Numbered from the stretch's first letter, positions 1 through 10,265 are shown. The stretch: DNA of 13,650 nt from Gemmatimonadota bacterium (GCA_028287225.1 JAQBPZ010000069.1:1-13650); one strand, 5' to 3'. Notes: generated by a model from the sequence alone, not told the origin. A program made the numbers and translations.

Positions 1-331
1 TGAAGGTGCGCGGCTCGATGTCGACGAAGACCGGGGTCGCGCCCACGTTGTGGATGGTACCGGCGGTCGCGAAGAAGGTGAAGGGCGTGGTGATCACCTC
101 GTCGCCCCGCCCGACGTCCAGCGCGCGCATCGCGAGCAGGAGGGCGTCCGTCCCGTTGGCGCAGCCGATGGCGTGGGCCGTGTTGGAGAGGGTCGCGACC
201 GCCTGCTCCAGCTCGACGACCGCGTCGCCGAGGATGAAGGTCTGGGCGTCGACGACGCGCATGACGGCTGCGACGACTTCCTCGCGGATCGTCGCGTGCT
301 GGGCCTTCAGGTCGAGCAGTGGGACGGACAT
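1..331 (-). CDS. DegT/DnrJ/EryC1 sugar aminotransferase, WbpE-like (3' part missing)
   Basis: This is the N-terminal ~110 residues of a PLP-dependent aminotransferase; the gene runs off the left edge. The ATG at 331 gives MSVPLLDLKAQ, the usual opening of the DegT/DnrJ/EryC1 family. Family landmarks follow: TFILGDAVVELE near residues 31-42, CANGTDALLLAMRAL near 54-68, and GDEVITTPFTFFATAGTI near 72-89. The PLP lysine lies outside the window. The closest known match by eye is WbpE/WlbC, which transfers an amino group from glutamate to C3 of UDP-3-keto-GlcNAcA in the cytoplasm. Its neighbours, homologues of WbpB and WbpD, supply the steps before and after. It is separated from the WbpB-like gene by 122 bp, so it may have its own promoter. 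The Shine-Dalgarno is weak. The family is seen directly; the exact substrate is inferred from context. Confidence 0.88.
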   Translation of the reverse strand, partial: MSVPLLDLKAQHATIREEVVAAVMRVVDAQTFILGDAVVELEQAVATLSNTAHAIGCANGTDALLLAMRALDVGRGDEVITTPFTFFATAGTIHNVGATPVFVDIEPRTF

Positions 332-453
332 TCGCGTGCGGAGAAGGGACGGGCGGCGTCGCCGGGCAGGAATCCCGGAGGACGGTGGGCAGCTTCAAAC
401 TTCGCCGTCGCGGCGGGTATAGTCAATTTTCCCGTGCCCACGGCGTGAGATCG
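332..453 (-). promoter_or_regulatory. Spacer before the aminotransferase gene, weak promoter candidate
   Basis: This 122-bp gap is the only sizeable gap in the gmd-to-wbpE run. On the minus strand it contains TTGACT (plus-strand 421-426), a good -35 match, but the sequence 16-19 bp downstream (GAAGTT or AAGTTT, about 397-403) is a poor -10. Alternatively TATACC (416-421) could be a -10, but its -35 region is poor. Two short GC-rich inverted repeats, GCCG/CGGC and CCGGG/CCCGG, lie downstream. No clear intrinsic terminator with a T-tract is seen. The promoter is therefore only a possibility. Confidence 0.25.
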
Positions 454-1509
454 CTAGATCCGCGTCCGCATCGGGATGGGGACTTCGCGGCCGGTGCGCG
501 CCGACTCGTAGATGCCGAGGATGAGCTCCAGCGACTTGCGCCCCGCGCGGCCGTCGGTCTCCGGCTTCGCCTCGCCGCGGAGCACCGCCAGGACGTTGCG
601 GTAGTAGCCCTCGTGGCCGAACCCGTACACCGTCGGGGGGGCCGTGCTGGACGACTCCACGAGCTTGTCGTCGTCGTCGTACTCGGCGAACGACCAGTGC
701 TCCACCTTGTTGACCGCCGTGCCCCCGATCTTCACCGAGCCGCGCTCGCCGAGCAGCGTGATGGAGCCCTCGAGGTTCCGCGGGTAGGTGAGCACGCTCA
801 CCTCGAGCACGCCGAGCGCCCCCGAGCGGAACTTGATCACCGCCGCCCCGGAATCCTCGGCCTCGATGCGGCGTGCCTGCGTCGCGGTCTTCGCGATCAC
901 GCTCTCGGCGGGGCCGACGAGCCACTGCATCAGGTCCACGTAGTGCGAAGCCTGGTTCATGAAGGCGCCGCCGTCGAACTCCCACGTGCCGCGCCAGGGC
1001 TCGGCGTCGTAGTACTCCTGCGGACGCGTCCAGCGCACGGTGACGTTGGCCATGTAGAGGCGGCCGAAGCGCCCCTTGTCCACCGCGCGCTTCAGCAGCT
1101 GGATCGGCGGGTTGAGGCGGTTCTGCTTGACGACGAACAGGTGCACGCCGGCCGCGTCGCACGCGTGCACCAGCTCGTCGGCGGCCTCGAGCGAGATGGC
1201 CATCGGCTTCTCGGTGAGCACGTGCCGGCCGGCGCGCGCGGCGATCGCTCCGTGCTGCGGGTGGAGCCCCGAGGGCGTGCACACGACGACGAGATCCGAG
1301 GGCACCCGCGCGAGCATCTCGTCGAGCGAGCCGAACGCGGGAACTCCCTGCTCGGTGCCGACGGCCTGCGCGCGCGGCAGGTCGGTGTCGGCGACGGCGA
1401 CGAGCTGGAGGCCCTCCACCTTGGCCATCGCGTCGAAATGGTTGCGGCTGATGCGCCCGCAGCCAACGAGGGCGACCCGGACCGGACCGGCGAGAGGGGC
1501 AGGCGTCAT
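454..1509 (-). CDS. Gfo/Idh/MocA oxidoreductase, WbpB/WlbA-like UDP-GlcNAc uronate 3-dehydrogenase
   Basis: A 351-residue NAD-dependent dehydrogenase. The Rossmann fold begins VRVALVGCGRISRNHF (residues 10-25). The EKP motif at 100-102 supplies the conserved lysine (K101). The substrate domain has GGAFMNQASHYVD at 180-192, with H189 as the likely catalytic histidine. These match WbpB/WlbA, which oxidises C3 of UDP-N-acetylglucosaminuronic acid in the cytoplasm so that a DegT-type enzyme can aminate it. The ATG at 1509 overlaps the stop of the upstream acetyltransferase gene as ATGA, so translation is probably coupled. The aminotransferase follows 122 bp downstream. Together the three genes make the core of a 2,3-diamino uronic acid pathway. 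The Gfo/Idh/MocA fold is certain. The WbpB role rests on the motif pattern plus both neighbours; a different sugar dehydrogenase in this large family cannot be excluded. Confidence 0.87.
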   Translation of the reverse strand: MTPAPLAGPVRVALVGCGRISRNHFDAMAKVEGLQLVAVADTDLPRAQAVGTEQGVPAFGSLDEMLARVPSDLVVVCTPSGLHPQHGAIAARAGRHVLTEKPMAISLEAADELVHACDAAGVHLFVVKQNRLNPPIQLLKRAVDKGRFGRLYMANVTVRWTRPQEYYDAEPWRGTWEFDGGAFMNQASHYVDLMQWLVGPAESVIAKTATQARRIEAEDSGAAVIKFRSGALGVLEVSVLTYPRNLEGSITLLGERGSVKIGGTAVNKVEHWSFAEYDDDDKLVESSSTAPPTVYGFGHEGYYRNVLAVLRGEAKPETDGRAGRKSLELILGIYESARTGREVPIPMRTRI

Positions 1510-2107
1510 TGGTGTTGCTCCGCAAGAGGACCCGAGACGCGGCGGATGGTGCCCGCGGCGCCGGGCTCGTAGACGCTGCCGCAGGCGGCGCAGGTCCCTG
1601 CCCCGCTGTCCGGCAAGCGCTCGCCGCACTGGCACATCCAGCCGATCCTGCGCGCCGGCACGCCGACCAGGAGAGCGTACGCGGGCACGTCCTTCGACAC
1701 CACCGCCCCCGCGCCCACGAAGGCATACTCGCCGAGCGTGGTGCCGCACACGATGGTGGCGTTCGCGCCGATGGTGGCGCCGCGACCCACGCGCGTCGCG
1801 CGATATTCGTTCCGGCGCGACACGTGGCTGCGCGGGTTCAGCACGTTGGTGAAGACCATGGACGGGCCGCAGAACACGTCATCCTCGAGCTGCACACCCT
1901 CGTAGATGGAGACGTTGTTCTGGATCTTGACGTTGTTCCCGATCCGCGTGCCGTTCATCACGACGACGTTCTGGCCGAGCGAGCACCGCGCGCCGATCAC
2001 CGCGCCGCCGAGCACGTGGCAGAAGTGCCACACCTTGGTGGCGGCGCCGATCGTGGCGCCCTCGTCGACGTAGGCCGACGCGTGCACGAACGCGGTGGGG
2101 TCGACGC

Positions 2108-2111
<4 letters not shown>
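1506..2111 (-). CDS. Left-handed beta-helix N-acetyltransferase, WbpD-like, with C-terminal zinc-ribbon-like tail
   Basis: A 201-residue acetyl-CoA-dependent O/N-acetyltransferase of the hexapeptide-repeat class. Hexapeptide repeats run from about residue 8 to 150. Segments such as KVWHF, SLGQNVVV, KIQNNVSIYEGV, FCGPSMVFTNVLNPRS and YAFVGAGAVVSKDVP are typical of WbpD/WlbB, which acetylates the new 3-amino group of UDP-GlcNAc(3NH2)A. The C-terminus carries CxC-x11-CxxC (C160, C162, C174, C177), which looks like a small metal-binding ribbon appended after the helix. The ATG at 2111 overlaps the carB stop as ATGA, and the gene's own stop overlaps the next start in the same way. The fold is certain. 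The substrate is inferred from the adjacent WbpB and WbpE homologues. Confidence 0.88.
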
Positions 2112-5339
<3,228 letters not shown>

Positions 5340-5356
<17 letters not shown>

Positions 5357-6302
5357 GAATCAGGTCGTCGATGATGTCGTCTCGTCCGCGCCGGGGAGTC
5401 CACCCCGTGGCACGCCGCAGCTTTTCGTTGCTTCCGATCTGGACCGGGACGTCCACCGCCCGGGCGAAGGCCGGCTCCGTGACCACGTCGGCCGTCTTGC
5501 CGACGCGTGACAGAACCGCGCTCGCCAGCGCGCGGACGCTCACTCCCTGCCCCGAACACACATTGTACGCCTCACCGGTGCTGCCATGCGTCGCCAGCGC
5601 GAGGTACGCGCTCACCACGTCGGTCACGTGGAGGAAGTCGCGCACCGTATCCCCGTTGCCGATGGTCAGCGTGCCGCCGGAGGCCGGCAGCGCGAGTGCG
5701 CGCCGGACGAGCGATGGCAGGAGGAATGTATCGTGGTGCCCAACCCCGGAGTGGCTGAAGCTGCGCGTGCAGACGACGCGCACGCCGTCGCTCCGGAACG
5801 CCTGGAGCGCCGCGACCTCCTGGGCCACCTTGGAGGCGGCATACAGCGTCAGCGGCCGCTGCTCGGTCTCCTCGTGCAGCGGCATCCGGTTCAGCTCGTG
5901 GCGCCCGTACTGCTCCGCCGACCCGATGACCAGGACGACGGGGTCCGCGGTGCCCTCGATGCGCTGCCGCCGGACCTCCGCGAGCAGCCGCACCGTGCCC
6001 ACGGTGTTCACCTCGTACGCGTAGCCCGGGTTCCGCAGGGCGTCGGGCACGTGGCTGATCGCCGCGAGGTGGAGCACCACGTCGGGCACGGCGGCGTCGA
6101 GCGCCTCGGCGACATCCGCCTGGCGGGTGACGTCCATCGTGCGCCAGCGCACCTGGGCGCGCTGCTCGGCCGTGAGGACGCCGGCCGTCGACTCGGCGCC
6201 GACGCCGCCGGCCGTCACCGCCCAGCCGCGCTCCACCATCGCGCGAATCGCCCACTGCGCCACGAAGCCGTTGGCGCCGGTGACCAGCGCGCGCGTCGTC
6301 AC
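5340..6302 (-). CDS. rmd: GDP-6-deoxy-4-keto-D-mannose reductase (SDR epimerase family)
   Basis: A 320-residue extended short-chain dehydrogenase. It probably reduces the Gmd product GDP-4-keto-6-deoxy-D-mannose to GDP-D-rhamnose in the cytoplasm. The nucleotide-binding motif is TGANGFVA (8-15), in which the third glycine of TGxxGxxG is alanine. The catalytic residues are in SAEQYG (128-133) and YAASK (Y154, K158). RSFSHSGVG and AYNVCSGQGVSVRAL resemble known Rmd proteins. The GTG at 6302 overlaps the gmd stop as GTGA; it is the start that gives a normal N-terminus (VTTRALVTGANGF). The gene overlaps carB by 17 bp at its 3' end. The Rmd assignment rests on overall likeness plus gmd next door. 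An epimerase/reductase making another GDP-deoxysugar (for example a talose-type product) is a lesser alternative. Confidence 0.85.
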
Positions 6303-7267
6303 CGGCCGATGATGCGGTGGCGCTCGAGGTCCGCGTCCACCATCATCCGCACGAGCGCGTCGAAGTTCACCTCGGCGCACCACCCCAGCTTCGCCTTGGC
6401 CTTCGCCGCCGAGCCGACCAGCAGGTCCACCTCGGCGGGGCGGTCGTAGCGCGTGTCGTGCCGGACGTACTCGCGGTAGTCGAGGCCCGCGTGCGCGAAC
6501 GCCAGCTCGCAGAGCTGCCGCACGGAGTAGGTCTCGCCGGTGGAGATCACGTAGTCGTCGGGCTCGTCCTGCTGCAGCATGAGCCACATGGCGCGCACGT
6601 AGTCGCCGGCGAAGCCCCAGTCGCGCCGGGCCTCCAGGTTGCCGAGGCGGACCTCGGTGGCCAGCCCGAGCTTGATGCGCGCCACGGCGTCCGTGACCTT
6701 GCGCGTGACGAACTCCAGACCGCGGCGCGGGCTCTCGTGGTTGAACAGGATGCCCGAGACGGCGTAGAGGCCGAAGCTCTCGCGGTAGTTCACCGTGATC
6801 CAGTGCCCGTAGACCTTGGCGACGCCGTACGGGCTCCGCGGGTAGAACGGTGTCTCCTCGCGCTGGGGGACTTCCTGCACCTTGCCGAACATCTCGCTGG
6901 AGCTGGCCTGGTAGAAGCGCGCCTTCGGGGCCGCGCGCTTCATCGCCTCGAGCATCCGCGTCACGCCGAGGGCGGTGAACTCGCCGGTGAGCACGGGCTG
7001 GGTCCACGACGTCTGCACGAAGCTCTGCGCGGCGAGGTTGTAGATCTCGTCGGGCTGGAGGTCATGGACGACGTCGGTGAGGGACGACTGGTCCAGGAGG
7101 TCGGCCGAGACGAGCTCCATGCGGTCCACGAGATGCGCGATGCGCTCGTAGGGGGTCGTGGAGCTGCGACGCACGACGCCGACGACGCGGTAGCCCTTCT
7201 CGAGCAGGAACTCGGCGAGGTAGGAGCCATCCTGCCCGGTGATGCCCGTGATCAGTGCGGTACGCAT
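6299..7267 (-). CDS. gmd: GDP-mannose 4,6-dehydratase
   Basis: A 322-residue NADP-dependent dehydratase that converts GDP-D-mannose to GDP-4-keto-6-deoxy-D-mannose, the shared precursor of GDP-D-rhamnose, GDP-L-fucose and related sugars. TGITGQDGSYLAEFLLEKGY (7-26) is the family's nucleotide-binding motif. SSSEMFG (122-128), Y147 and K151 (YGVAK) form the catalytic set. NHESPRRGLEFVTRK (176-190) and GNLEARRDWGFAGDYV are also diagnostic. The ATG at 7267 gives the standard MRTALITGITGQDG start. The only purine-rich run, AAGAGGA, abuts the start codon, which is closer than normal. It is the first gene after the alpha-operon terminator, and no convincing promoter is visible in the 47 bp between them. 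It heads an overlapping run with rmd, carB and the Wbp-like genes. Confidence 0.96.
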   Translation of the reverse strand: MRTALITGITGQDGSYLAEFLLEKGYRVVGVVRRSSTTPYERIAHLVDRMELVSADLLDQSSLTDVVHDLQPDEIYNLAAQSFVQTSWTQPVLTGEFTALGVTRMLEAMKRAAPKARFYQASSSEMFGKVQEVPQREETPFYPRSPYGVAKVYGHWITVNYRESFGLYAVSGILFNHESPRRGLEFVTRKVTDAVARIKLGLATEVRLGNLEARRDWGFAGDYVRAMWLMLQQDEPDDYVISTGETYSVRQLCELAFAHAGLDYREYVRHDTRYDRPAEVDLLVGSAAKAKAKLGWCAEVNFDALVRMMVDADLERHRIIGR

Positions 7268-7314
7268 TCCTCTTGTCGGTGGAGACCAGGGTGAGACGGC
7301 TGGGGCGAGTCAGC

Positions 7315-7344
7315 AAAAAGGGAGCTCCACAGAGAGCTCCCTTT
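7315..7344 (-). terminator. Intrinsic terminator of the alpha operon
   Basis: On the minus strand, 26 bases after the rpmB stop, there is a perfect 11-bp stem AAAGGGAGCTC / GAGCTCCCTTT (arms 7334-7344 and 7317-7327) with a 6-base loop. The descending arm ends in a run of five T. This is a textbook rho-independent terminator and separates the ribosomal operon from gmd. The opposite strand lacks a comparable T-tract. Confidence 0.93.
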
Positions 7345-7370
7345 GGTGCACGGAACGGTACAGCGGGCCG

Positions 7371-7589
7371 TCACGCCACCTGAACGCCGCGCGGCGCGCG
7401 GGGCACCTTGCCCGCGTTGAGGCAGCGGGTGCAGACCTTCACCTTCGTGATCTTGCCGTCGATCAGCGTGCGGACGACCTGGAGGTTCGGCTTCCACGAG
7501 CGACGCGTCTTGTTGTTCGCGTGGGACACGTTGTTGCCGAACGCGACACCCTTGTCGCAGTGAAAGCAGCGGTTGCGCTGGATGGCCAT
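7371..7589 (-). CDS. rpmB: 50S ribosomal protein L28 (zinc-binding form)
   Basis: A 72-residue L28. The N-terminus MAIQRNRCFHCDKGVAFGNNVSHANNKTRRSW is characteristic of the family. Two CxxC pairs (C8/C11 and C53/C56) form the zinc ribbon, so this is the zinc-containing 'C+' form. The start ATG at 7589 lies 5 bp after the rplQ stop, with GGGGAG about 8 bases upstream as a good Shine-Dalgarno. It is the last gene of the alpha operon before the terminator. L28 is more often encoded elsewhere, commonly with rpmG, so its place directly after rplQ is notable. Confidence 0.96.
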   Translation of the reverse strand: MAIQRNRCFHCDKGVAFGNNVSHANNKTRRSWKPNLQVVRTLIDGKITKVKVCTRCLNAGKVPRAPRGVQVA

Positions 7590-7594
7590 GACCG

Positions 7595-7951
7595 TTACTC
7601 CCCGACGAACTGGATGATCGCCATCTCTGCGCCGTCACCCTTGCGGTGACTGGTCTTCAGGATGCGCGTGTAGCCGCCGGGCCGCGCCGCGAAGCGGGGG
7701 CCGAGCTCCTGGAACAGCTTGTCCGCGGCCTCACGCTTGTGGATGTGGCGCACGGCGAGCCGGCGGGCGTGCAGCGTGCCCGCGCGGGCCTTGGTGATCA
7801 GCTTCTCGATGAACGGGCGCAGCTCCTTCGCCTTCGCCTCGGTCGTCTCGATCGACTCGCTCTCGATGAGCGAGGTGGCGAGGTTGCGCATCAGCGCGAG
7901 CTTCTGCTCGCTCGTGCGGCGCAGCTGCCGTCCTGCCTTCCGGTGACGCAT
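7595..7951 (-). CDS. rplQ: 50S ribosomal protein L17
   Basis: A 118-residue L17, close to the usual bacterial length. MRHRKAGRQLRRTSEQKLALMRNLATSLI at the N-terminus, the ETTEAKAKELRPFIEKLIT segment, and the GGYTRILKTSHRKGDGAEMAIIQFV ending are all canonical. L17 sits near the exit of the peptide tunnel on the large subunit. The ATG at 7951 is 6 bp past the rpoA stop. An AGGAG about 9 bases upstream, within the end of rpoA, serves as ribosome-binding site. The order rpoA-rplQ is the common bacterial order. Confidence 0.97.
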   Translation of the reverse strand: MRHRKAGRQLRRTSEQKLALMRNLATSLIESESIETTEAKAKELRPFIEKLITKARAGTLHARRLAVRHIHKREAADKLFQELGPRFAARPGGYTRILKTSHRKGDGAEMAIIQFVGE

Positions 7952-7957
7952 GGCTGT

Positions 7958-9031
7958 CTACTCCTCTTCGTCGTCAGGGGCCGCGGCGGCAGCCTGGCTC
8001 GGCGGCGTGCCCCAATCGAGCACGCGGACGCCTTCACCGTTCTCCTCGAACCGCATTCCGAAATTCAAACCTTCGCGCTCGAGGAGATCGGCGATCTCCT
8101 GGAGCGACTTCTTGCCGAAGTTCTTGACCTGCAGGATCTGGCTCTCCGTCTGGCGAACCAGGTCGCCCAAGCTCCGGATGTTGGAGTTCTTGAGCGAGTT
8201 GACCGACCGCACCGACAGCTCGAGATCGTCGATCGGGGTCTTGAGGAGCCCCTGCATCCGGGCCCCGTCCGTGCCGGCGCCGTCGCCCGCGCCGCCGCCG
8301 AGCGGGGCCGAGCTGTGGGAGCCGAACTCCACGAAGTACTGGAAATGCGTCTGCGCGAGGGCGGCCGCGTAGCTGACCGCCTCCTCGGGCGAGATGGTGC
8401 CGTTGGTCTCGACCGTCAGCGTGAGGCGGTCGTAGTCCGTGCGCTGGCCGACGCGCGTCTCGGCCACCGAGAAGTTGGCGCGGCGCACCGGGTTGTAGAT
8501 GGAGTCGATGCGGACGAGGTCGACGGGCAGGCCGCGGTCGAGCGGGTGCTGGTCGGACTCGATGTAGCCGCGGCCCTTGTTGACGTAGAGCTCGATGTTC
8601 AGGTCGCGGTCGTCCTGCAGGGTCAGGATGTGGTGCGCGGGATCCACGATCCGGACGCCGCTCACCGAGGACACGTCGCCGGCGACGACGGCGCCCGCTT
8701 CGGTCTTCTGGATGCGCAGCACGGCGGTCTCGACGTCGTCCGCCAGGGTCAGCGTGAGCGTCTTGAGGTTGCCGATGATCTGGTGCACGTCCTCGACCAC
8801 ACCGGGGATCGTCTGGTGCTCGTGGACGACGCCGTCGATGCGGACGCCCCACACGGCCGCGCCGCGCAGCGACGAGAGCAGCATGCGGCGCATCGCGTTG
8901 CCGAGCGTGTGGCCGAAGCCCCGCTCCAGCGGCTGGAGGCGGAACTCGGCGACGTTGAGGTTGTCCTCGCGCTTGGTCGCTTCGACCAGCTGCGGACGGA
9001 CGAGCCCTCTGAGATCGATCGTGGAAGCCAT
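7958..9031 (-). CDS. rpoA: DNA-directed RNA polymerase subunit alpha
   Basis: A 357-residue alpha subunit, the dimer scaffold for beta and beta' and the contact site for activators and UP elements. The N-terminal domain covers about 1-235, with FRLQPLERGFGHTLGNAMRRMLLSSLRGAAV at 30-60. A Gly-rich linker (about 244-255) leads to the C-terminal domain at about 265-328, including LELSVRSVNSLKNSNIRSLGDLV, where R275 aligns with E. coli R265, the DNA-binding arginine. NFGKKSLQEI at 304-313 is the helix-hairpin-helix part. After GMRFEE there is an extra tail of roughly 27 residues ending in DDEEE, making it longer than the 329-residue E. coli protein. Its start is 216 bp from rpsD, an unusually wide gap within this operon. 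Confidence 0.98.
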   Translation of the reverse strand: MASTIDLRGLVRPQLVEATKREDNLNVAEFRLQPLERGFGHTLGNAMRRMLLSSLRGAAVWGVRIDGVVHEHQTIPGVVEDVHQIIGNLKTLTLTLADDVETAVLRIQKTEAGAVVAGDVSSVSGVRIVDPAHHILTLQDDRDLNIELYVNKGRGYIESDQHPLDRGLPVDLVRIDSIYNPVRRANFSVAETRVGQRTDYDRLTLTVETNGTISPEEAVSYAAALAQTHFQYFVEFGSHSSAPLGGGAGDGAGTDGARMQGLLKTPIDDLELSVRSVNSLKNSNIRSLGDLVRQTESQILQVKNFGKKSLQEIADLLEREGLNFGMRFEENGEGVRVLDWGTPPSQAAAAAPDDEEE

Positions 9032-9146
9032 GGATACCGTTGAGTTACTGGGTCATTCCGGCGGAACCGGGCGTCCGGCGCGGAAACGCTCTGCCTCGCC
9101 CCAGACGCGCGGCAGACTCGTAGAGGGGTCTGGGCCCCGACCAACC

Positions 9147-9245
9147 ACCGTAGGACAGTAGGACGGTGAGACCGTCGTCAGCCAGCCCGGGCAAGCCCGA
9201 GAACGCTGTTCCGGTCCTACCGTCCTACGGTCGAACGGTCCTGCG
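9147..9245. repeat. Tandem octamers in inverted orientation in the rpsD-rpoA spacer
   Basis: The spacer holds 8-bp units close to NGTAGGAC. Reading the plus strand, three lie end to end: CGTAGGAC (9149-9156), AGTAGGAC (9157-9164) and the degenerate GGTGAGAC (9165-9172). On the minus strand four lie end to end over 9214-9245: CGCAGGAC, CGTTCGAC, CGTAGGAC and GGTAGGAC, ending 2 bp before the rpsD stop codon. The inner parts (9147-9164 and 9214-9231) form an inverted repeat matching at 17 of 18 positions with a 49-base loop. The loop side also contains a small GACGGT/ACCGTC hairpin (9162-9176) and a CGGG/CCCG hairpin (9188-9199). There is no T-tract, so it is not an ordinary terminator. It resembles a REP-type intergenic element; copy number is not testable here. 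Confidence 0.85.
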
Positions 9246-9247
9246 TG

Positions 9248-9883
9248 CTACTTGCTGTACAGCTCGACGACCAGCTGTTCCTGCGCCGCGATCGGGATGC
9301 TCGTGCGGGCGGGCTTCTCGAGCACGCGGCCGCTGAACGTGGACTTGTCGACCGCGATCCAGGAGAGCGGCGCGCCGCGCGACGACTGATCCATCGCCGT
9401 GAGCACGGAGACCTGCTCGCGCGACTTCACCCGCATGCGGACTTCCATGCCCGGCTGCACATGGTAGCTCGGGATGTCGACGCCCTTCTGGTTGACTTCG
9501 ACGTGCCGGTGACGGATGAGCTGGCGCGCGGCCTTGCGGCTGCCGGCGAAGCCCATGCGGTACACGACGTTGTCGAGGCGCGTCTCGAGGGCGGCGAGCA
9601 GGTTGTGGCCGCGGAGGCCGGGCTGCGCGCTCACCTTCTCGAACGTGTTGCGGAACTGCTTCTCGCTCACGCCGTAGATGCGCTTGATCTTCTGCTTCTC
9701 GCGAAGCTGCTTGGAGAACTCCGACGCCTTGCGGCGGCGGGCCGTGGCCTGACCGTGCTGCCCCGGGGCGTACGGACGACGCTCGACGGGGCACTTCTCG
9801 GTGAAGCACTTCGTCGCCTTGAGGAACAGCTTGGTTCCCTCGCGGCGGCACTGACGGCAGCTCGGACCTGTGTAGCGACCCAT
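9248..9883 (-). CDS. rpsD: 30S ribosomal protein S4 (zinc-binding form)
   Basis: A 211-residue S4, one of the primary 16S rRNA binders that starts small-subunit assembly. MGRYTGPSCRQCRREGTKLFLK opens the protein. Cysteines C9, C12, C26 and C31 form the zinc-binding knuckle of the 'C+' S4 type. YGVSEKQFRNTFEKVSAQPG and the S4 RNA-binding domain (LETRLDNVVYRMGFAGSRKAARQLIRHRHVEVN, about 96-128) are canonical. The ATG at 9883 is 1 bp from the rpsK stop, with GGAG upstream. In E. coli S4 represses its own operon by binding the leader before rpsM. Whether that occurs here cannot be told from the sequence. Confidence 0.98.
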   Translation of the reverse strand: MGRYTGPSCRQCRREGTKLFLKATKCFTEKCPVERRPYAPGQHGQATARRRKASEFSKQLREKQKIKRIYGVSEKQFRNTFEKVSAQPGLRGHNLLAALETRLDNVVYRMGFAGSRKAARQLIRHRHVEVNQKGVDIPSYHVQPGMEVRMRVKSREQVSVLTAMDQSSRGAPLSWIAVDKSTFSGRVLEKPARTSIPIAAQEQLVVELYSK

Positions 9884-9884
9884 C

Positions 9885-10262
9885 TCAGACTCTCCGACGC
9901 TTCGGGGGACGGCAGCCGTTGTGCGGGATCGGCGTCACGTCCTTGATCGACTTCACCTGGAGCCCCGCCGCGGCGAGCGCCTGGATGGCCGACTCGCGAC
10001 CGCTGCCGGGGCCCTGCACGCGCACGTGCACACGCTTCACGCCAGCCGTCAGCGCCTCGCGCGCCGCCTGCTCGCTCGCCACCGTGGCGGCGAACGGCGT
10101 GCTCTTCTTGGAACCCTTGAAACCGGCCTTGCCACTCGAGCCCCAGGCGATCGTGTTGCCACGGGGGTCGGTGATCGTGACGGTCGTGTTGTTGAAGGTC
10201 GCGTTGACGTGGGCGACGCCCTCCGCCTCGACAACCTTCTTGGTCTTCTTGCCTGTCGCCAT
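9885..10262 (-). CDS. rpsK: 30S ribosomal protein S11
   Basis: A 125-residue S11, part of the platform of the small subunit near the mRNA exit. HVNATFNNTTVTITDPRGNTIAWGSSGKAGFKGS and the C-terminal DVTPIPHNGCRPPKRRRV are signature segments. The Lys-rich N-terminus (MATGKKTKKVVEAEG) is normal for the family. The ATG at 10262 lies 3 bp past the rpsM stop. The stop TGA is 1 bp before the rpsD start, showing tight operon packing. Confidence 0.98.
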   Translation of the reverse strand: MATGKKTKKVVEAEGVAHVNATFNNTTVTITDPRGNTIAWGSSGKAGFKGSKKSTPFAATVASEQAAREALTAGVKRVHVRVQGPGSGRESAIQALAAAGLQVKSIKDVTPIPHNGCRPPKRRRV

Positions 10263-10265
10263 GAT

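Noticed and set aside
7646..9043. A 465-codon plus-strand frame opposite rplQ and rpoA
   Set aside because: A shadow of two certain ribosomal/RNA polymerase genes, with no recognisable domain.
9032..9146. Possible separate rpoA promoter (TTGGTC ... TACGAG on the minus strand)
   Set aside because: Both boxes match poorly and the spacer is 16 bp; too weak to list as a feature.
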